Shown: in pieces, positions 54,962 through 63,437 of the stretch
Numbering within the stretch: the stretch's first letter is position 1
How the letters are laid out: each line of letters opens with the position of its first letter
Source: Lentzea jiangxiensis
GTDB taxonomy: Bacteria > Actinomycetota > Actinomycetes > Mycobacteriales > Pseudonocardiaceae
Direction: 5' to 3'
Length of the DNA: 64,000 nucleotides
NCBI RefSeq assembly: GCF_900104175.1
Contig: NZ_FNIX01000003.1
Location: forward strand, 124,001 to 188,000
Program-made: the position numbers and the translations under genes
Notes under the pieces: generated by a model
The model's input: the letters and a program-made list of their open reading frames with translations, nothing else
Databases searched by the model: none
What the model was told of the DNA's origin: nothing

Positions 54962-57943
54962 ATGAGCCTCGCCCCTGACGACGGACTTATTTTCAGACTA
55001 CTCGGAATGATCGAGGTAATCGGCTCCAAAGAGCAGATGCCGACACCTCCGCGTCGCCAGAGGACCGTTCTGACCGCGTTGCTGCTCGAGGCGAACCGCG
55101 TCGTCGGCATGGAACAGCTGATCTACCTCGTCTGGGAGCACTCCCCGCCGTCGACCGCGCGGGCGCAGATCCAGATCTGCGTGTCCGCGCTCCGGCGGGA
55201 GTTCACCAGGGCGGGCGTCGACGCCCAGATCGAGACCCGGCAACCCGGCTACCTGTTGCGAGTCGCTGCGGACAAGATCGACATCTCCCTCTTCGAACGC
55301 CGCGTGGCCGCCGCCGACCTCGCCGTCCGCCAGGGCCGTCTGGAGGACGCGGCGACGATTCTGCGCGCGGCGTTGTCCCTGTGGCGCGGACCGGCTCTCA
55401 ACGGGGCGGGCGCCACCTTGCAGAGCAAAGCGATCCGGCTGGAGGAGAAACGACTGGCAGCGCTGGAGAACTGCGTCGAGGCCGAGTTGTCACTCGGCCG
55501 CCACCACGCCCTCATCGGTGAGCTGCACAGCGTCGTGACCGAGAATCCGCTGCGGGAGCGCCTGCGGGGCCAGTTGATGGTCGCGCTCTACCGCGCCGGC
55601 CGGCAACCCGAGGCACTCGAGGTCTACCGCGCGGGCCGCGACCTGTTCATCGAACGCCTCGGCCTCGAACCCAGCGACCAGCTGCGCAGGCTCGAGAGAG
55701 CGATCCTCACCGATGACGAGGTGCTGCGACTGGACCACGAGGACCGGGCCCAGGTCGCCGCCCACAACGTCGTGTCACCGCACCAGCTCCCGGCCGCGAC
55801 CTCGGACTTCATCGGCCGCCAGGAAGTGGTTGCGCGTGTCCAGGACGTGCTGTCCGGTGATCACATGACGATGCACGTGGTCAACATCTCCGGCAAGGCG
55901 GGCATCGGCAAGAGCGCTCTCGCCGTGCACGTCGCCCACCGCGTCGCCGCCGAGACCTACCCGGACGGTCAGCTGTACTGCGACCTGCGCGGTACCCACG
56001 CCCAACCGGCCACACCGGCCGAGGTTCTCGGCCGCTTCCTCTCCGCCCTGGGAGTCATGGGCTCGTCGCTGCCCGACGGCGTCGACGAACGGGCGGACAT
56101 GTACCGCAGCATGCTCGCGCACCGCCGGGTGCTGGTCGTTCTGGACGACGCGGCCAGCGAGTCGCAGGTGCACCAGCTCCTGCCGGGCTCGCCGTCGTGC
56201 GGCGTCATCGTCACGAGCAGGGCTCGGCTGACCGGTCTCGCCGGATCTCATCTGGTCGAGGTCGACTGCATGAACTCCGACGACTCGCGGGAACTGCTGG
56301 GGCGCATCATCGGCAGGCAACGCCTGGAGAGCGAACCGGTCGCCGTGCCGGCGTTGATAGACGCCGTGGGAGGGCTTCCACTGGCGCTGCGCATCATCGG
56401 CGCGCGTCTCGCGGCTCGTCCGCACTGGCCCCTCGCCTCGTTGGTCGGCCGCCTCTCCGACGAACGCCATCGACTCGACGAGCTCGCGCACGGCGACATG
56501 GTCGTGCGCGCCAGCCTGTCGCTCACCTACGACGGCCTCGCGCCCGAAGCCCGCCGGATGATGCGGCTGATGTCGTTGCTCGAAGCGGAGAACCTGCCGA
56601 GCTGGACCGCCTCGGCTCTCACCAACGACGACCACCGCAGTTTCGACTTGGTGGAGCGCCTGGTCGACGCGCAGCTGGTCGACGTGGTGGGCACCGACAT
56701 CACCGGCCTGCCGCGGTACCGCTTCCACGACCTGATCCGCCTGTACGCCAAGGAGCAGGCCGCCGCGCACGAGACCCTGGACACGCAGCTGACCTCCGTG
56801 GAACGGGTCGTCGGAGGCTGGCTCGCGATGGCCGAACAAGCACACCGCCGCCTGTACGGCGGCGACTTCACCTTGCTGCACGGCCACGGGAAGCGCTGGC
56901 AACCGCCCGCGCAGCACCTGGACCAGGTGCTGCAGGACCCGATGAGCTGGCTGGAGAGCGAGCACCAGAACCTCTGCGCAGCCGTCCTCCAGGCGGCCGA
57001 CGCCGGCTTGGACGAGCTGTGCTGGGACCTGGCGATAACGCTCGTGACGCTGTTCGAGAGCCGCAGCCGCTTCGACGACTGGCAGCAGACCCACGAACGG
57101 GCGTTGGAGGCCGTGCGCAGGGCCGGCAACAAGCGCGGCACCGCGGCCCTGCTCTGCTCGCTCGGTTCACTGCACCACAGCCAGCGGCGCATGGACGCGA
57201 CCCGCGCCGCTCTGGTGCCCGCCCTGGACCTCTTCACCGAGCTCGACGACACCCACGGGATGGCGCTGGCGCGCCGCAACCTCGGGCTGCTGGAGTACAC
57301 CGAAGGCCGTCCCGAGGTGGCACAGCGGATATTCGAGCAGTCGCTGTCCGGCTTCGAGCAGGTCGGCGACGTCATCGGCCGGGCCCACGTCGTGTCGCAC
57401 CTCGCCCAGCTGTCGCTCGACCGCGGCGAGAACGAACTGGCGGCCGACCAGTTGCGCGACGCCCTCGGCATGTGCCGGGAGATCTCCAGTCCACGGGTGG
57501 AAGCCCAGCTGCTGTACCGGCTCGGTGGTGCGATGCTCGCGCAGGGACGGTACGAGCAGGCGCGCCAGCTCCTGACGTCGGTGCTCACGATGGTGCAACG
57601 CTCCGGCGACACCGTCGGGGAGAGCTATGCCCTGCATTCACTCGGCCTGATCCACAGCCGCATGCGCATGGTCGAGGAGGCGAGCGACCTGCTGTGGCGA
57701 GCGATTCGGCTGTGCGAGGAGAACGTCGACCGCCTCGGAGCCGCGCGGGTCCAGCTCGACCTCGCCCAGCTGGTGGCGCAGCGCGGGGAGGCGTTCCACG
57801 CGATCGCCATCGTGGAACAGGCGATAGCGACGTTCCAGGAGCTGCGGCTCGCGTCGTGGGAGAGCAAGGCCCTGGCCGTGCTGGAAAAGGTCGCGGCGCA
57901 GAGCCCGCTGTCGGCCGCGGCCACGTCGAACGGCGGGTTCTAG
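54962..57943 (+). CDS. AfsR-type SARP regulator with NB-ARC and TPR domains
   Basis: Regulator of 993 aa with the complete AfsR layout. A winged helix (about 10-105) and BTAD domain (about 112-258, ending LEPSDQLRRLERAIL) are followed by a STAND/NB-ARC ATPase from about 280, with Walker A GKAGIGKSAL near 310, Walker B RVLVVLDDA and VGGLPLALRIIGARL. Tetratricopeptide repeats fill about 690-960. Such proteins switch on antibiotic genes; the ATPase and TPR parts sense a signal or partner. The start is the ATG at 54962. The gene is divergent from the peptide and first SARP, and converges on the ligase operon 85 bases away. Confidence 0.93.
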   Translation: MSLAPDDGLIFRLLGMIEVIGSKEQMPTPPRRQRTVLTALLLEANRVVGMEQLIYLVWEHSPPSTARAQIQICVSALRREFTRAGVDAQIETRQPGYLLRVAADKIDISLFERRVAAADLAVRQGRLEDAATILRAALSLWRGPALNGAGATLQSKAIRLEEKRLAALENCVEAELSLGRHHALIGELHSVVTENPLRERLRGQLMVALYRAGRQPEALEVYRAGRDLFIERLGLEPSDQLRRLERAILTDDEVLRLDHEDRAQVAAHNVVSPHQLPAATSDFIGRQEVVARVQDVLSGDHMTMHVVNISGKAGIGKSALAVHVAHRVAAETYPDGQLYCDLRGTHAQPATPAEVLGRFLSALGVMGSSLPDGVDERADMYRSMLAHRRVLVVLDDAASESQVHQLLPGSPSCGVIVTSRARLTGLAGSHLVEVDCMNSDDSRELLGRIIGRQRLESEPVAVPALIDAVGGLPLALRIIGARLAARPHWPLASLVGRLSDERHRLDELAHGDMVVRASLSLTYDGLAPEARRMMRLMSLLEAENLPSWTASALTNDDHRSFDLVERLVDAQLVDVVGTDITGLPRYRFHDLIRLYAKEQAAAHETLDTQLTSVERVVGGWLAMAEQAHRRLYGGDFTLLHGHGKRWQPPAQHLDQVLQDPMSWLESEHQNLCAAVLQAADAGLDELCWDLAITLVTLFESRSRFDDWQQTHERALEAVRRAGNKRGTAALLCSLGSLHHSQRRMDATRAALVPALDLFTELDDTHGMALARRNLGLLEYTEGRPEVAQRIFEQSLSGFEQVGDVIGRAHVVSHLAQLSLDRGENELAADQLRDALGMCREISSPRVEAQLLYRLGGAMLAQGRYEQARQLLTSVLTMVQRSGDTVGESYALHSLGLIHSRMRMVEEASDLLWRAIRLCEENVDRLGAARVQLDLAQLVAQRGEAFHAIAIVEQAIATFQELRLASWESKALAVLEKVAAQSPLSAAATSNGGF

Positions 57944-58028
57944 ATTTCCGGGTGTTCGGGGAAGTCGACCGCGCACCGCGTGACCGACTCCCCCAGGATC
58001 GTGGCGTCGTGCTGCTCCGCCACCGCGT

Positions 58029-59441
58029 TCACGAATCCTCCGCGAGTGCGCGCTCCTCCAGTTGCTTGCGGTCCGGCTTCCCGTTCCGGTTCAACGGGAA
58101 CCGGCCGACCACGGTGACCCGGTTCGGCTGTTCGTACTTCGGCAGGATGTTGTTGATCAGCTCACGCCAGTGGGCCGGATCGCGTTTCTGCTCGTCCTCC
58201 ACGTAGAACACGAGCGTCGAACCGCGCCGCTCGTCCGGCAGCGCCACGATCATCGCGATGCAGCCGCGTGCGGCCAGCGTGTGTTCGATGATCTCGGGGT
58301 GCAGTGTGTAGCCGTTGCGGTGCACTGCCGTCTTGCGGCCGGCCACGAACAGGTTGCCGTCGGCGTCGAGGTAGCCGAAGTCGTTGGTGGCGTACCACTC
58401 CCGTGCGACCGGCGTGACCGTACCCTGCGGATCGAGGTACCCCTCCATGAGATCCGGGTCCAGCACTTCGATCTCACCGATCTGACCGGCGGGGAGCACC
58501 GAGCCGTCCTCCCCGCGGATGCGCACCTCCATGCCCTCGACCGGCCGACCCGTTCCGACCGGGTTGTCCGGCGTCGCGAACGCGACGTTGCCCATCTCGG
58601 TGCTGCCGTAGGAGTCCAGCAACGGCAGGCCGTACACCTCGGCCGCCCGGTGGGACAGGGCCGGGTCGAGCGGCGCGGCACCGCTGCACAGCATGCGGAC
58701 CTCACCGAACATGCCGAGGAACGACCGTTGCCGCTCCACGATGTTCAGGATGCTCTTGTAGGTGGCGGGCGTCGCGTCGACCACGGTCGCGCCCACCATC
58801 CCTGCGAGCCGCAGCGCGCGGTCCAGCCTGCGGTACGGGGCGATCACCAGCGAGCACCGCACGAGCCAGGCGATGAGGACCATGGAGATCCCGTACTGGT
58901 GGTTGAACGGCAGCAACGGGAGCAGGACGTCGTCGGGGCGGTGGCCGACGAGGTCCGCGTTGCGCTGGAGGTTCTTCAGGAACCGGCCACCGTTCTTCAC
59001 GACCCCCTTGGGCTCGCCGGTCGAGCCGGAGGACCACATGATGATGCTGTCCGGCAGCTCGCACCACGCCGAGAAGTCCAGCGCCGCGTCGGCCGGTTTC
59101 CGGCCGCAGGCGCCCACGGCGAGCTCGTAGCAGTGCACGACCTCCTGGTCGTGCGAGATGGGGGCCTCGTCGTCGACGATGACCATTTTGACCAGTGAAC
59201 GAGTGCAGGCTTCCGCCGTCTGGCCGGGCTTCTGCTGGTGGTCGACCAGCACCACGGACGCACCGACGTGCATCAGCGCCAAGAGCGTGCTGAGGTAGGA
59301 GACGGAGTTGTCGACCTTCACCAGGACGCGGTCGCCGAGGCCGAGACCCTTCTCGCGCAGCACGTCCGCGGTGCACAGGGCGCGCTGTTCGAGCTCGTCG
59401 AAGGTGAAAGTGACATCCGGGGCGAACAACATTGCCGGCAT
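58029..59441 (-). CDS. Adenylate-forming acyl ligase (ANL superfamily)
   Basis: Class I ligase of 470 aa, starting at ATG 59441, eight bases after AAGGAG. Core motifs are A3 MWSSGSTGEPKGVVKNGG, A5 DSYGSTEMGN, A7/A8 around NDFGYLDADGNLFVAGRK and the A10 lysine in NRNGKPDRKQL. No carrier domain is attached, so the adenylate is passed to CoA or to a free carrier such as the ACP encoded upstream. The substrate pocket does not match amino-acid codes. It is more like acyl- or aryl-CoA ligases. It is the last visible gene of a leftward set and may activate a starter acid for the neighbouring pathway. The substrate is unknown. Confidence 0.87.
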   Translation of the reverse strand: MPAMLFAPDVTFTFDELEQRALCTADVLREKGLGLGDRVLVKVDNSVSYLSTLLALMHVGASVVLVDHQQKPGQTAEACTRSLVKMVIVDDEAPISHDQEVVHCYELAVGACGRKPADAALDFSAWCELPDSIIMWSSGSTGEPKGVVKNGGRFLKNLQRNADLVGHRPDDVLLPLLPFNHQYGISMVLIAWLVRCSLVIAPYRRLDRALRLAGMVGATVVDATPATYKSILNIVERQRSFLGMFGEVRMLCSGAAPLDPALSHRAAEVYGLPLLDSYGSTEMGNVAFATPDNPVGTGRPVEGMEVRIRGEDGSVLPAGQIGEIEVLDPDLMEGYLDPQGTVTPVAREWYATNDFGYLDADGNLFVAGRKTAVHRNGYTLHPEIIEHTLAARGCIAMIVALPDERRGSTLVFYVEDEQKRDPAHWRELINNILPKYEQPNRVTVVGRFPLNRNGKPDRKQLEERALAEDS

Positions 59442-59494
59442 CGGATCAGCTCCTTCAGAACGGCTGTCACAAAACAAGGTGTTGCACGAAACTC

Positions 59495-59521
59495 CGACTA
59501 CCGCCCACGGGGCGGTAGTCG
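59495..59521. terminator. Perfect 12-base hairpin ahead of the ligase gene
   Basis: CGACTACCGCCC-ACG-GGGCGGTAGTCG, with a three-base loop, sits about 54 bases before the ligase start. It could end the upstream transcript or act as a 5'-leader attenuator. Confidence 0.55.
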
Positions 59522-59747
59522 TGTGATTAATGGTTCTTCTTCTCAACCGCGCCGTGCGGGAGACAGGAAAAATTGCGTTGACCGCGCAAACTGCTGAACA
59601 CTGAAATCACGAGCCTGCGATGGGAAGAACACCGCAACACCGGCACAGCGAAGTCCGTTGGCCGGTCACGTGGTCACCGGCCGCGAACCGGCCGCCGACG
59701 CCGAGGGCGTTGTGGCCCGCGGCGCCGACGGCCCTCCGCGGTCCGCT
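59522..59747. other. Remainder of the gap upstream of the ligase
   Basis: Together with the leader and hairpin, this makes a 306-base gap between two co-directional genes. I see no further gene. A separate promoter for the ligase is likely here. Confidence 0.4.
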
Positions 59748-60014
59748 TCACTCGGCGAGGCGAGTGCGCCCGGTCCAGCGGAACACCACCTCAGCGCGCT
59801 CGCCGGGTGCGGCGCCGTCCCGTTCGAAGTGCTCGTGCCCGCCGTAGTGCGGGATCTTCACCTTCCTCTCCTCGCGGTGGACCCGCTGTGACCGGATCTC
59901 CTGCGGCAGGTCAGCGGGGCCGCCGTGCAGCACCGCGTCGACGAGGTAGCCGGAATTGCCGCCGGCGGCGGCAACAATGTCGTTCGCACCGTTGATCTGC
60001 ACAGCCTCGGTCAT
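59748..60014 (-). CDS. Small conserved protein, DUF5988-like
   Basis: Protein of 88 aa starting MTEAVQINGAND, preceded by AAAGGA. The conserved half reads VLHGGPADLPQEIRSQ, then KVKIPHYGGHEHFERDG and the end VVFRWTGRTRLAE. This matches my memory of the DUF5988 family, short proteins often found inside actinomycete NRPS or PKS clusters and of unknown function. It is not an MbtH protein, because the two-tryptophan core is absent. It lies between the type II thioesterase and the ligase gene, on the same strand. Confidence 0.72.
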   Translation of the reverse strand: MTEAVQINGANDIVAAAGGNSGYLVDAVLHGGPADLPQEIRSQRVHREERKVKIPHYGGHEHFERDGAAPGERAEVVFRWTGRTRLAE

Positions 60015-60191
60015 GCTGGGTTCCTTTCGCCACGAGTCGTGAGCTTTGCCTGCGATGTCCTCGCTGCCCTGTGCCACGGCAGGAGTTGCGATCGGTCATC
60101 GGGAAGATCTCGGCCACCACGAACAAACCCGCGCGGGGGTGCGTGGTCGGAACCGCGTGCGAATCCTGGCCCTGCCGGGGAGGCAGGCGGC

Positions 60192-60935
60192 TCAGCCGGC
60201 CATCCTCATGCGGACGACGTCGAGCACCTCCGGCACCCGGCCCTCGAGGTAGAAGTGGCCGCCGGGGTAGGTGACCACCGCGGAATCCGCGGACAGCTCC
60301 TGCCACGCGGCCAGTTCGGACTTCTCGGCGCGGGGGTCGTCGACCCCGCCGAAGGCGGTCAGGGGGATCGGCAGCGGCGGCCCGGGGACGTGCCGGTAGA
60401 CCTCGTTGACGGACAGGTCCGCGCGCAGCAGCGGCAGGAACATCTCCAGCAGCGAGCGCTCCTTCAGCAGGACGTCCGGGAAGCCACCCAGCGCGCGCAG
60501 TTCCTCGACGAGGTCGTCGGTGGGCAGCGCGCGCAGTTCCCTGCGGGTGTTGGGCAGCTGGGGTGCCGCCCGGCCCGACACGAACAGGTGCCGGGGTGGC
60601 GGTCCTCCCCGCTCGACGATCCGCCGCGCCACCAGGTAGGCGACCAGGGCCCCGACGCTGTGCCCGAACAGGGCGTAGTCGCCGGTGAGCTCCGCGCCCA
60701 GCCCGTCGACGATGTCGTCGACCAGCGCGTCGGGGTCGTGGTGCGCGGTCTCGCGCCCGCGGGCCGCGCGGCCGGGGAGCTCCACCGGGCAGATGACCAG
60801 GTCGTCGTTCCCCGCCGCACGCCAGCCGGCGTACACCGCCGCGCTGGCACCCGCGTGCGGGAAGCAGAACAACCGGGTCCCGGTTCCCGTGCTGCCGTAG
60901 GGCAGCCAGCTCCGGGTGGTGCTCGCCGTGGTCAT
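60192..60935 (-). CDS. Type II thioesterase
   Basis: Alpha/beta hydrolase of 247 aa that clears misloaded or stalled acyl groups from carrier domains. It shows LFCFPHAGASAAVYAGW at the oxyanion region, the nucleophile in FGHSVGALVAY, and the catalytic His in YPGGHFYL. The start ATG 60935 overlaps the fkbH-like stop in ATGA, so the two are translationally coupled. It probably edits the pathway of the right-hand locus, but could act in trans on the nine-module NRPS, which has no other type II enzyme. Confidence 0.93.
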   Translation of the reverse strand: MTTASTTRSWLPYGSTGTGTRLFCFPHAGASAAVYAGWRAAGNDDLVICPVELPGRAARGRETAHHDPDALVDDIVDGLGAELTGDYALFGHSVGALVAYLVARRIVERGGPPPRHLFVSGRAAPQLPNTRRELRALPTDDLVEELRALGGFPDVLLKERSLLEMFLPLLRADLSVNEVYRHVPGPPLPIPLTAFGGVDDPRAEKSELAAWQELSADSAVVTYPGGHFYLEGRVPEVLDVVRMRMAG

Positions 60936-61993
60936 TCGACGACCACCTTGAGGTACGCGGGAGGCGGCTGGATCTGCTCGAGGCCGGACTCCAGCACCAG
61001 GCGGTTGTCGTCGCGGGAGATCTCGCTGAACCCCGCGAACGCGTAGGTCACGTACATCACCCGGTTCCGGCCGGTCTCGACGAAGTCCGCCCGCAGCTTG
61101 GCACCGTCCTCCTTCGCCAGCCGCATCACGTGGTTGAGCAGCACCGTGCCGACACCGCGTGCCATCACGCGGCACGACATCAGCATCATCCGCAGGTGCC
61201 ACGCGGGCTGGCCGCGCTCCACGAGCGCGAGACCGATCTTGCCGTAGCCGCCGTACTTGTCGGTCAGCGACGCGACGAGCAGCAGGTGGTCGGGCGAGGT
61301 GCGCAGCGCGTCGAGCTCGTCGTAGGAGTACGTGCGGCCGGTCGAGTTCAGCTGGTTGGTGCGCACGGTAAGCTCCTCCGCGCGCTGCAGGTCCTCCTGC
61401 TTGGCCCGGCTGATCGTGAACACCATGTCCAACGTGGACAGGAAGGCCTCGTTGGTGCCCGTGTAGTCGAGTTCCGCCTGGTCACGCACCACAGCCGCGC
61501 GGTAGAGCTCGCGGCGCACCCGGGACTCGTCGGTGACGAACCTCGGCTGGAACTCCTCCGAGGCGAGCTCCACGGCGATCCGCGCGCTGTCGACCGTCTT
61601 CACCGCGGGCAGCGCGTGGGCGACCTCCTCCAGCTCGAACGGCTGGTCGTCGACGAACGCGATCGCGTCCAGCCCGATGTTGAGCTCCTTGGCGATCCGC
61701 TCGACCGACTGGGACTTGGGGTTCCAGTTGATCTGCGGGTACAGGAAGTACTCGTCGAGGCCTTCCGCCTTCAGCCGCGCCATGGCGGCGTCGTGGTCGT
61801 TGCGGCTGGCCACGGAGTGCAGCACGCCCAGCTCGTCGAGCCGTTTGATCTCCGCCACGACATCGGGGCGCACGCGCACCTCGCCGTCCTCGAGCAGAGT
61901 GCCGTCCCACAGGGTGTTGTCCAGGTCCCACACCACACATTTGATGCGACCGCGCTTCGGCTTGGCCGGAGCGGCGATGTCCGTCTGCGTCAC
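60932..61993 (-). CDS. fkbH: FkbH-like HAD-superfamily glyceryl-ACP synthase
   Basis: Protein of 353 aa. FkbH homologues take 1,3-bisphosphoglycerate, remove phosphate and place the glyceryl group on an ACP. HAD motif I is VVWDLDNTLWDG, motif II lies in SVASRNDHD, and motif IV is FVDDQPFE. The C-terminal half (about 150-353) is the GNAT-like transfer domain with TNQLNSTGRTYS and DKYGGYGKIGLA. The GTG start overlaps the acyl dehydrogenase stop in GTGA. With the next three genes it forms the set that makes hydroxymalonyl- or methoxymalonyl-ACP. The methyltransferase FkbG is not seen in the window. Confidence 0.93.
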   Translation of the reverse strand: MTQTDIAAPAKPKRGRIKCVVWDLDNTLWDGTLLEDGEVRVRPDVVAEIKRLDELGVLHSVASRNDHDAAMARLKAEGLDEYFLYPQINWNPKSQSVERIAKELNIGLDAIAFVDDQPFELEEVAHALPAVKTVDSARIAVELASEEFQPRFVTDESRVRRELYRAAVVRDQAELDYTGTNEAFLSTLDMVFTISRAKQEDLQRAEELTVRTNQLNSTGRTYSYDELDALRTSPDHLLLVASLTDKYGGYGKIGLALVERGQPAWHLRMMLMSCRVMARGVGTVLLNHVMRLAKEDGAKLRADFVETGRNRVMYVTYAFAGFSEISRDDNRLVLESGLEQIQPPPAYLKVVVE

Positions 61994-63132
61994 TGCGCCA
62001 CCTCTCGATATGCCTCGGCCGCGATCGTCAGCTCCTGCACCTGGGTGCTGCCTTCGATGACCTCGGTGACCTTGCTGTCGCGGTACAGCCGCCCGACGGG
62101 GTAGTCAGGGCTGAACCCGTTGGCGCCGTGGATCTGGACGGCGTCGCCCGCGATCCGCACGGCCGAAGTCGACGCGTGGTACTTCGCCACCCACGTCGCC
62201 ATGATCGTCGCCGGGTCACCCGCGTCCTTGAGAGCGCCCGCCTTCTCGCACAACAGCCTCGCCGCGTCGCGGGCCGTCACCATTCCGCTCATCATCTGCC
62301 GCACGTGCGGCAGATCCCGCAGCAGGACACCGCCGGCCGACCGGACCGACGTGTAGGCGGCGCACGCCTCGATCGCGGCCCGGATGATGCCGACCGAACC
62401 GCACGCCACGCTGTAGCGGCCGAGGTCCAGCGCGTTGGTCATGACCGTTCCCGCCGCCCAGCCCTGCGGTCCGAGCAGCGCGGTCGGTTCCAGGCGCACG
62501 TCGGTGAACTCGATCTCGGCGAGCATGCTCGCCGTCGTGCCCATCACGTGCGGCAGCGGGGTGACCCGGACGCCCGGGCGGTCCGACTCCACCAGGAAGG
62601 TGCTGGTGCCGGCGCCGGTCGTCGCGAACACCATGAACACGTCGGCGACCTGACCGCCGGTGATCCACTTCTTCCTGCCGTTGAGGATCCAGCCGTCCTG
62701 GTCCCGCACCGCCGTGGTGCCCTCCGCGGTGGAGTCGCTGCCGCTGTGGTCCGGTTCGGTCAGGCAGAACGCGCCGAGCTTCTCACCGCGGGCGAGGGCC
62801 CGCAGCCACTGCTCCTGCTGCGCCGGCTCGCCCCACCGGTGCACCGACGCGCTGACCATCGAGTGCACGGTCAGGAGGCTGCGCAGACCCGAGCACCCCC
62901 GGCCGATCTCCTCGTGCACGCGCCCGACCGTGACCATGTCCATGGCCTCACCGTCGAACTCCGGGGGGAGGAACGGCGCCCACAGGCCCAGGTCGGCCAC
63001 GCGCGACAGGACCTCGCGCGGGATCCACTCCTCCCTCTCGAAGGTGTTGGCGCGGGGCGCGATCTCCAGATCGACGAACCGCCCGACCTCCGCGAGGTCA
63101 GCCGGTCCACGCCGCGTTTCCGCTTTCATCAC
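61990..63132 (-). CDS. Acyl-ACP dehydrogenase (FkbI-like)
   Basis: Flavin-dependent acyl-CoA/ACP dehydrogenase of 380 aa. It has the FAD-binding CLTEPDHSGSDST segment, the flavin loop KKWITGGQVADVF and the C-terminal helix with GRLYRDSKVTEVIEGST, where the glutamate is the expected base. In the FK506 and ansamitocin pathways the homologue oxidises the glyceryl-derived ACP intermediate on the way to hydroxymalonyl-ACP. The start is near 63132 (MMKAETRRGP). It is eight bases after the ACP stop and overlaps fkbH, so the genes are tightly coupled. Confidence 0.9.
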   Translation of the reverse strand: MMKAETRRGPADLAEVGRFVDLEIAPRANTFEREEWIPREVLSRVADLGLWAPFLPPEFDGEAMDMVTVGRVHEEIGRGCSGLRSLLTVHSMVSASVHRWGEPAQQEQWLRALARGEKLGAFCLTEPDHSGSDSTAEGTTAVRDQDGWILNGRKKWITGGQVADVFMVFATTGAGTSTFLVESDRPGVRVTPLPHVMGTTASMLAEIEFTDVRLEPTALLGPQGWAAGTVMTNALDLGRYSVACGSVGIIRAAIEACAAYTSVRSAGGVLLRDLPHVRQMMSGMVTARDAARLLCEKAGALKDAGDPATIMATWVAKYHASTSAVRIAGDAVQIHGANGFSPDYPVGRLYRDSKVTEVIEGSTQVQELTIAAEAYREVAQ

Positions 63133-63140
63133 CGCTCCGC

Positions 63141-63392
63141 TCAGCCCACGGCGGCGGACGTCTGCCGCGCCACCAGGTCGGCCATCAACGACACGGACCG
63201 GAAGTTGCCCAGGTGCAGCTCCTCGTTCGGGATGCGGGTACCGAACGCCTTCTCGATGAACATGACCAGCTCCATCGCGAACAGGGAGTTCACGAAGCCG
63301 AGCGCGAAGATGTCCTCCTCGTCGGAGAACGTCACGTCGGGGAACTTGGTCGTGATGAAGGTGCGGATCTGGGTGCAGGCGTCGTTCGACAT
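63141..63392 (-). CDS. Acyl carrier protein (FkbJ-like)
   Basis: Free-standing ACP of 83 aa. The phosphopantetheine serine is Ser36 in LGFVNSLFAMELV, where the common DSL is NSL as in other FkbJ-type carriers. Helix II and III residues (MFIEKAFGTRIPNEELHLGNF) follow the ACP pattern; quoted here only in part of its length. It carries the glyceryl unit while the neighbouring enzymes oxidise it, and then presents the extender to an AT domain. AGAAAGG lies upstream of the ATG. Confidence 0.9.
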   Translation of the reverse strand: MSNDACTQIRTFITTKFPDVTFSDEEDIFALGFVNSLFAMELVMFIEKAFGTRIPNEELHLGNFRSVSLMADLVARQTSAAVG

Positions 63393-63437
63393 TGCTGGAC
63401 CTTTCTCGTGTGGAACGCTGGAACCGAGGGGGCGAGA

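Noticed and set aside
59748-60014. Second MbtH protein
   Set aside because: It is small and lies near NRPS-type genes, but the MbtH tryptophan core is missing; it fits DUF5988 better.
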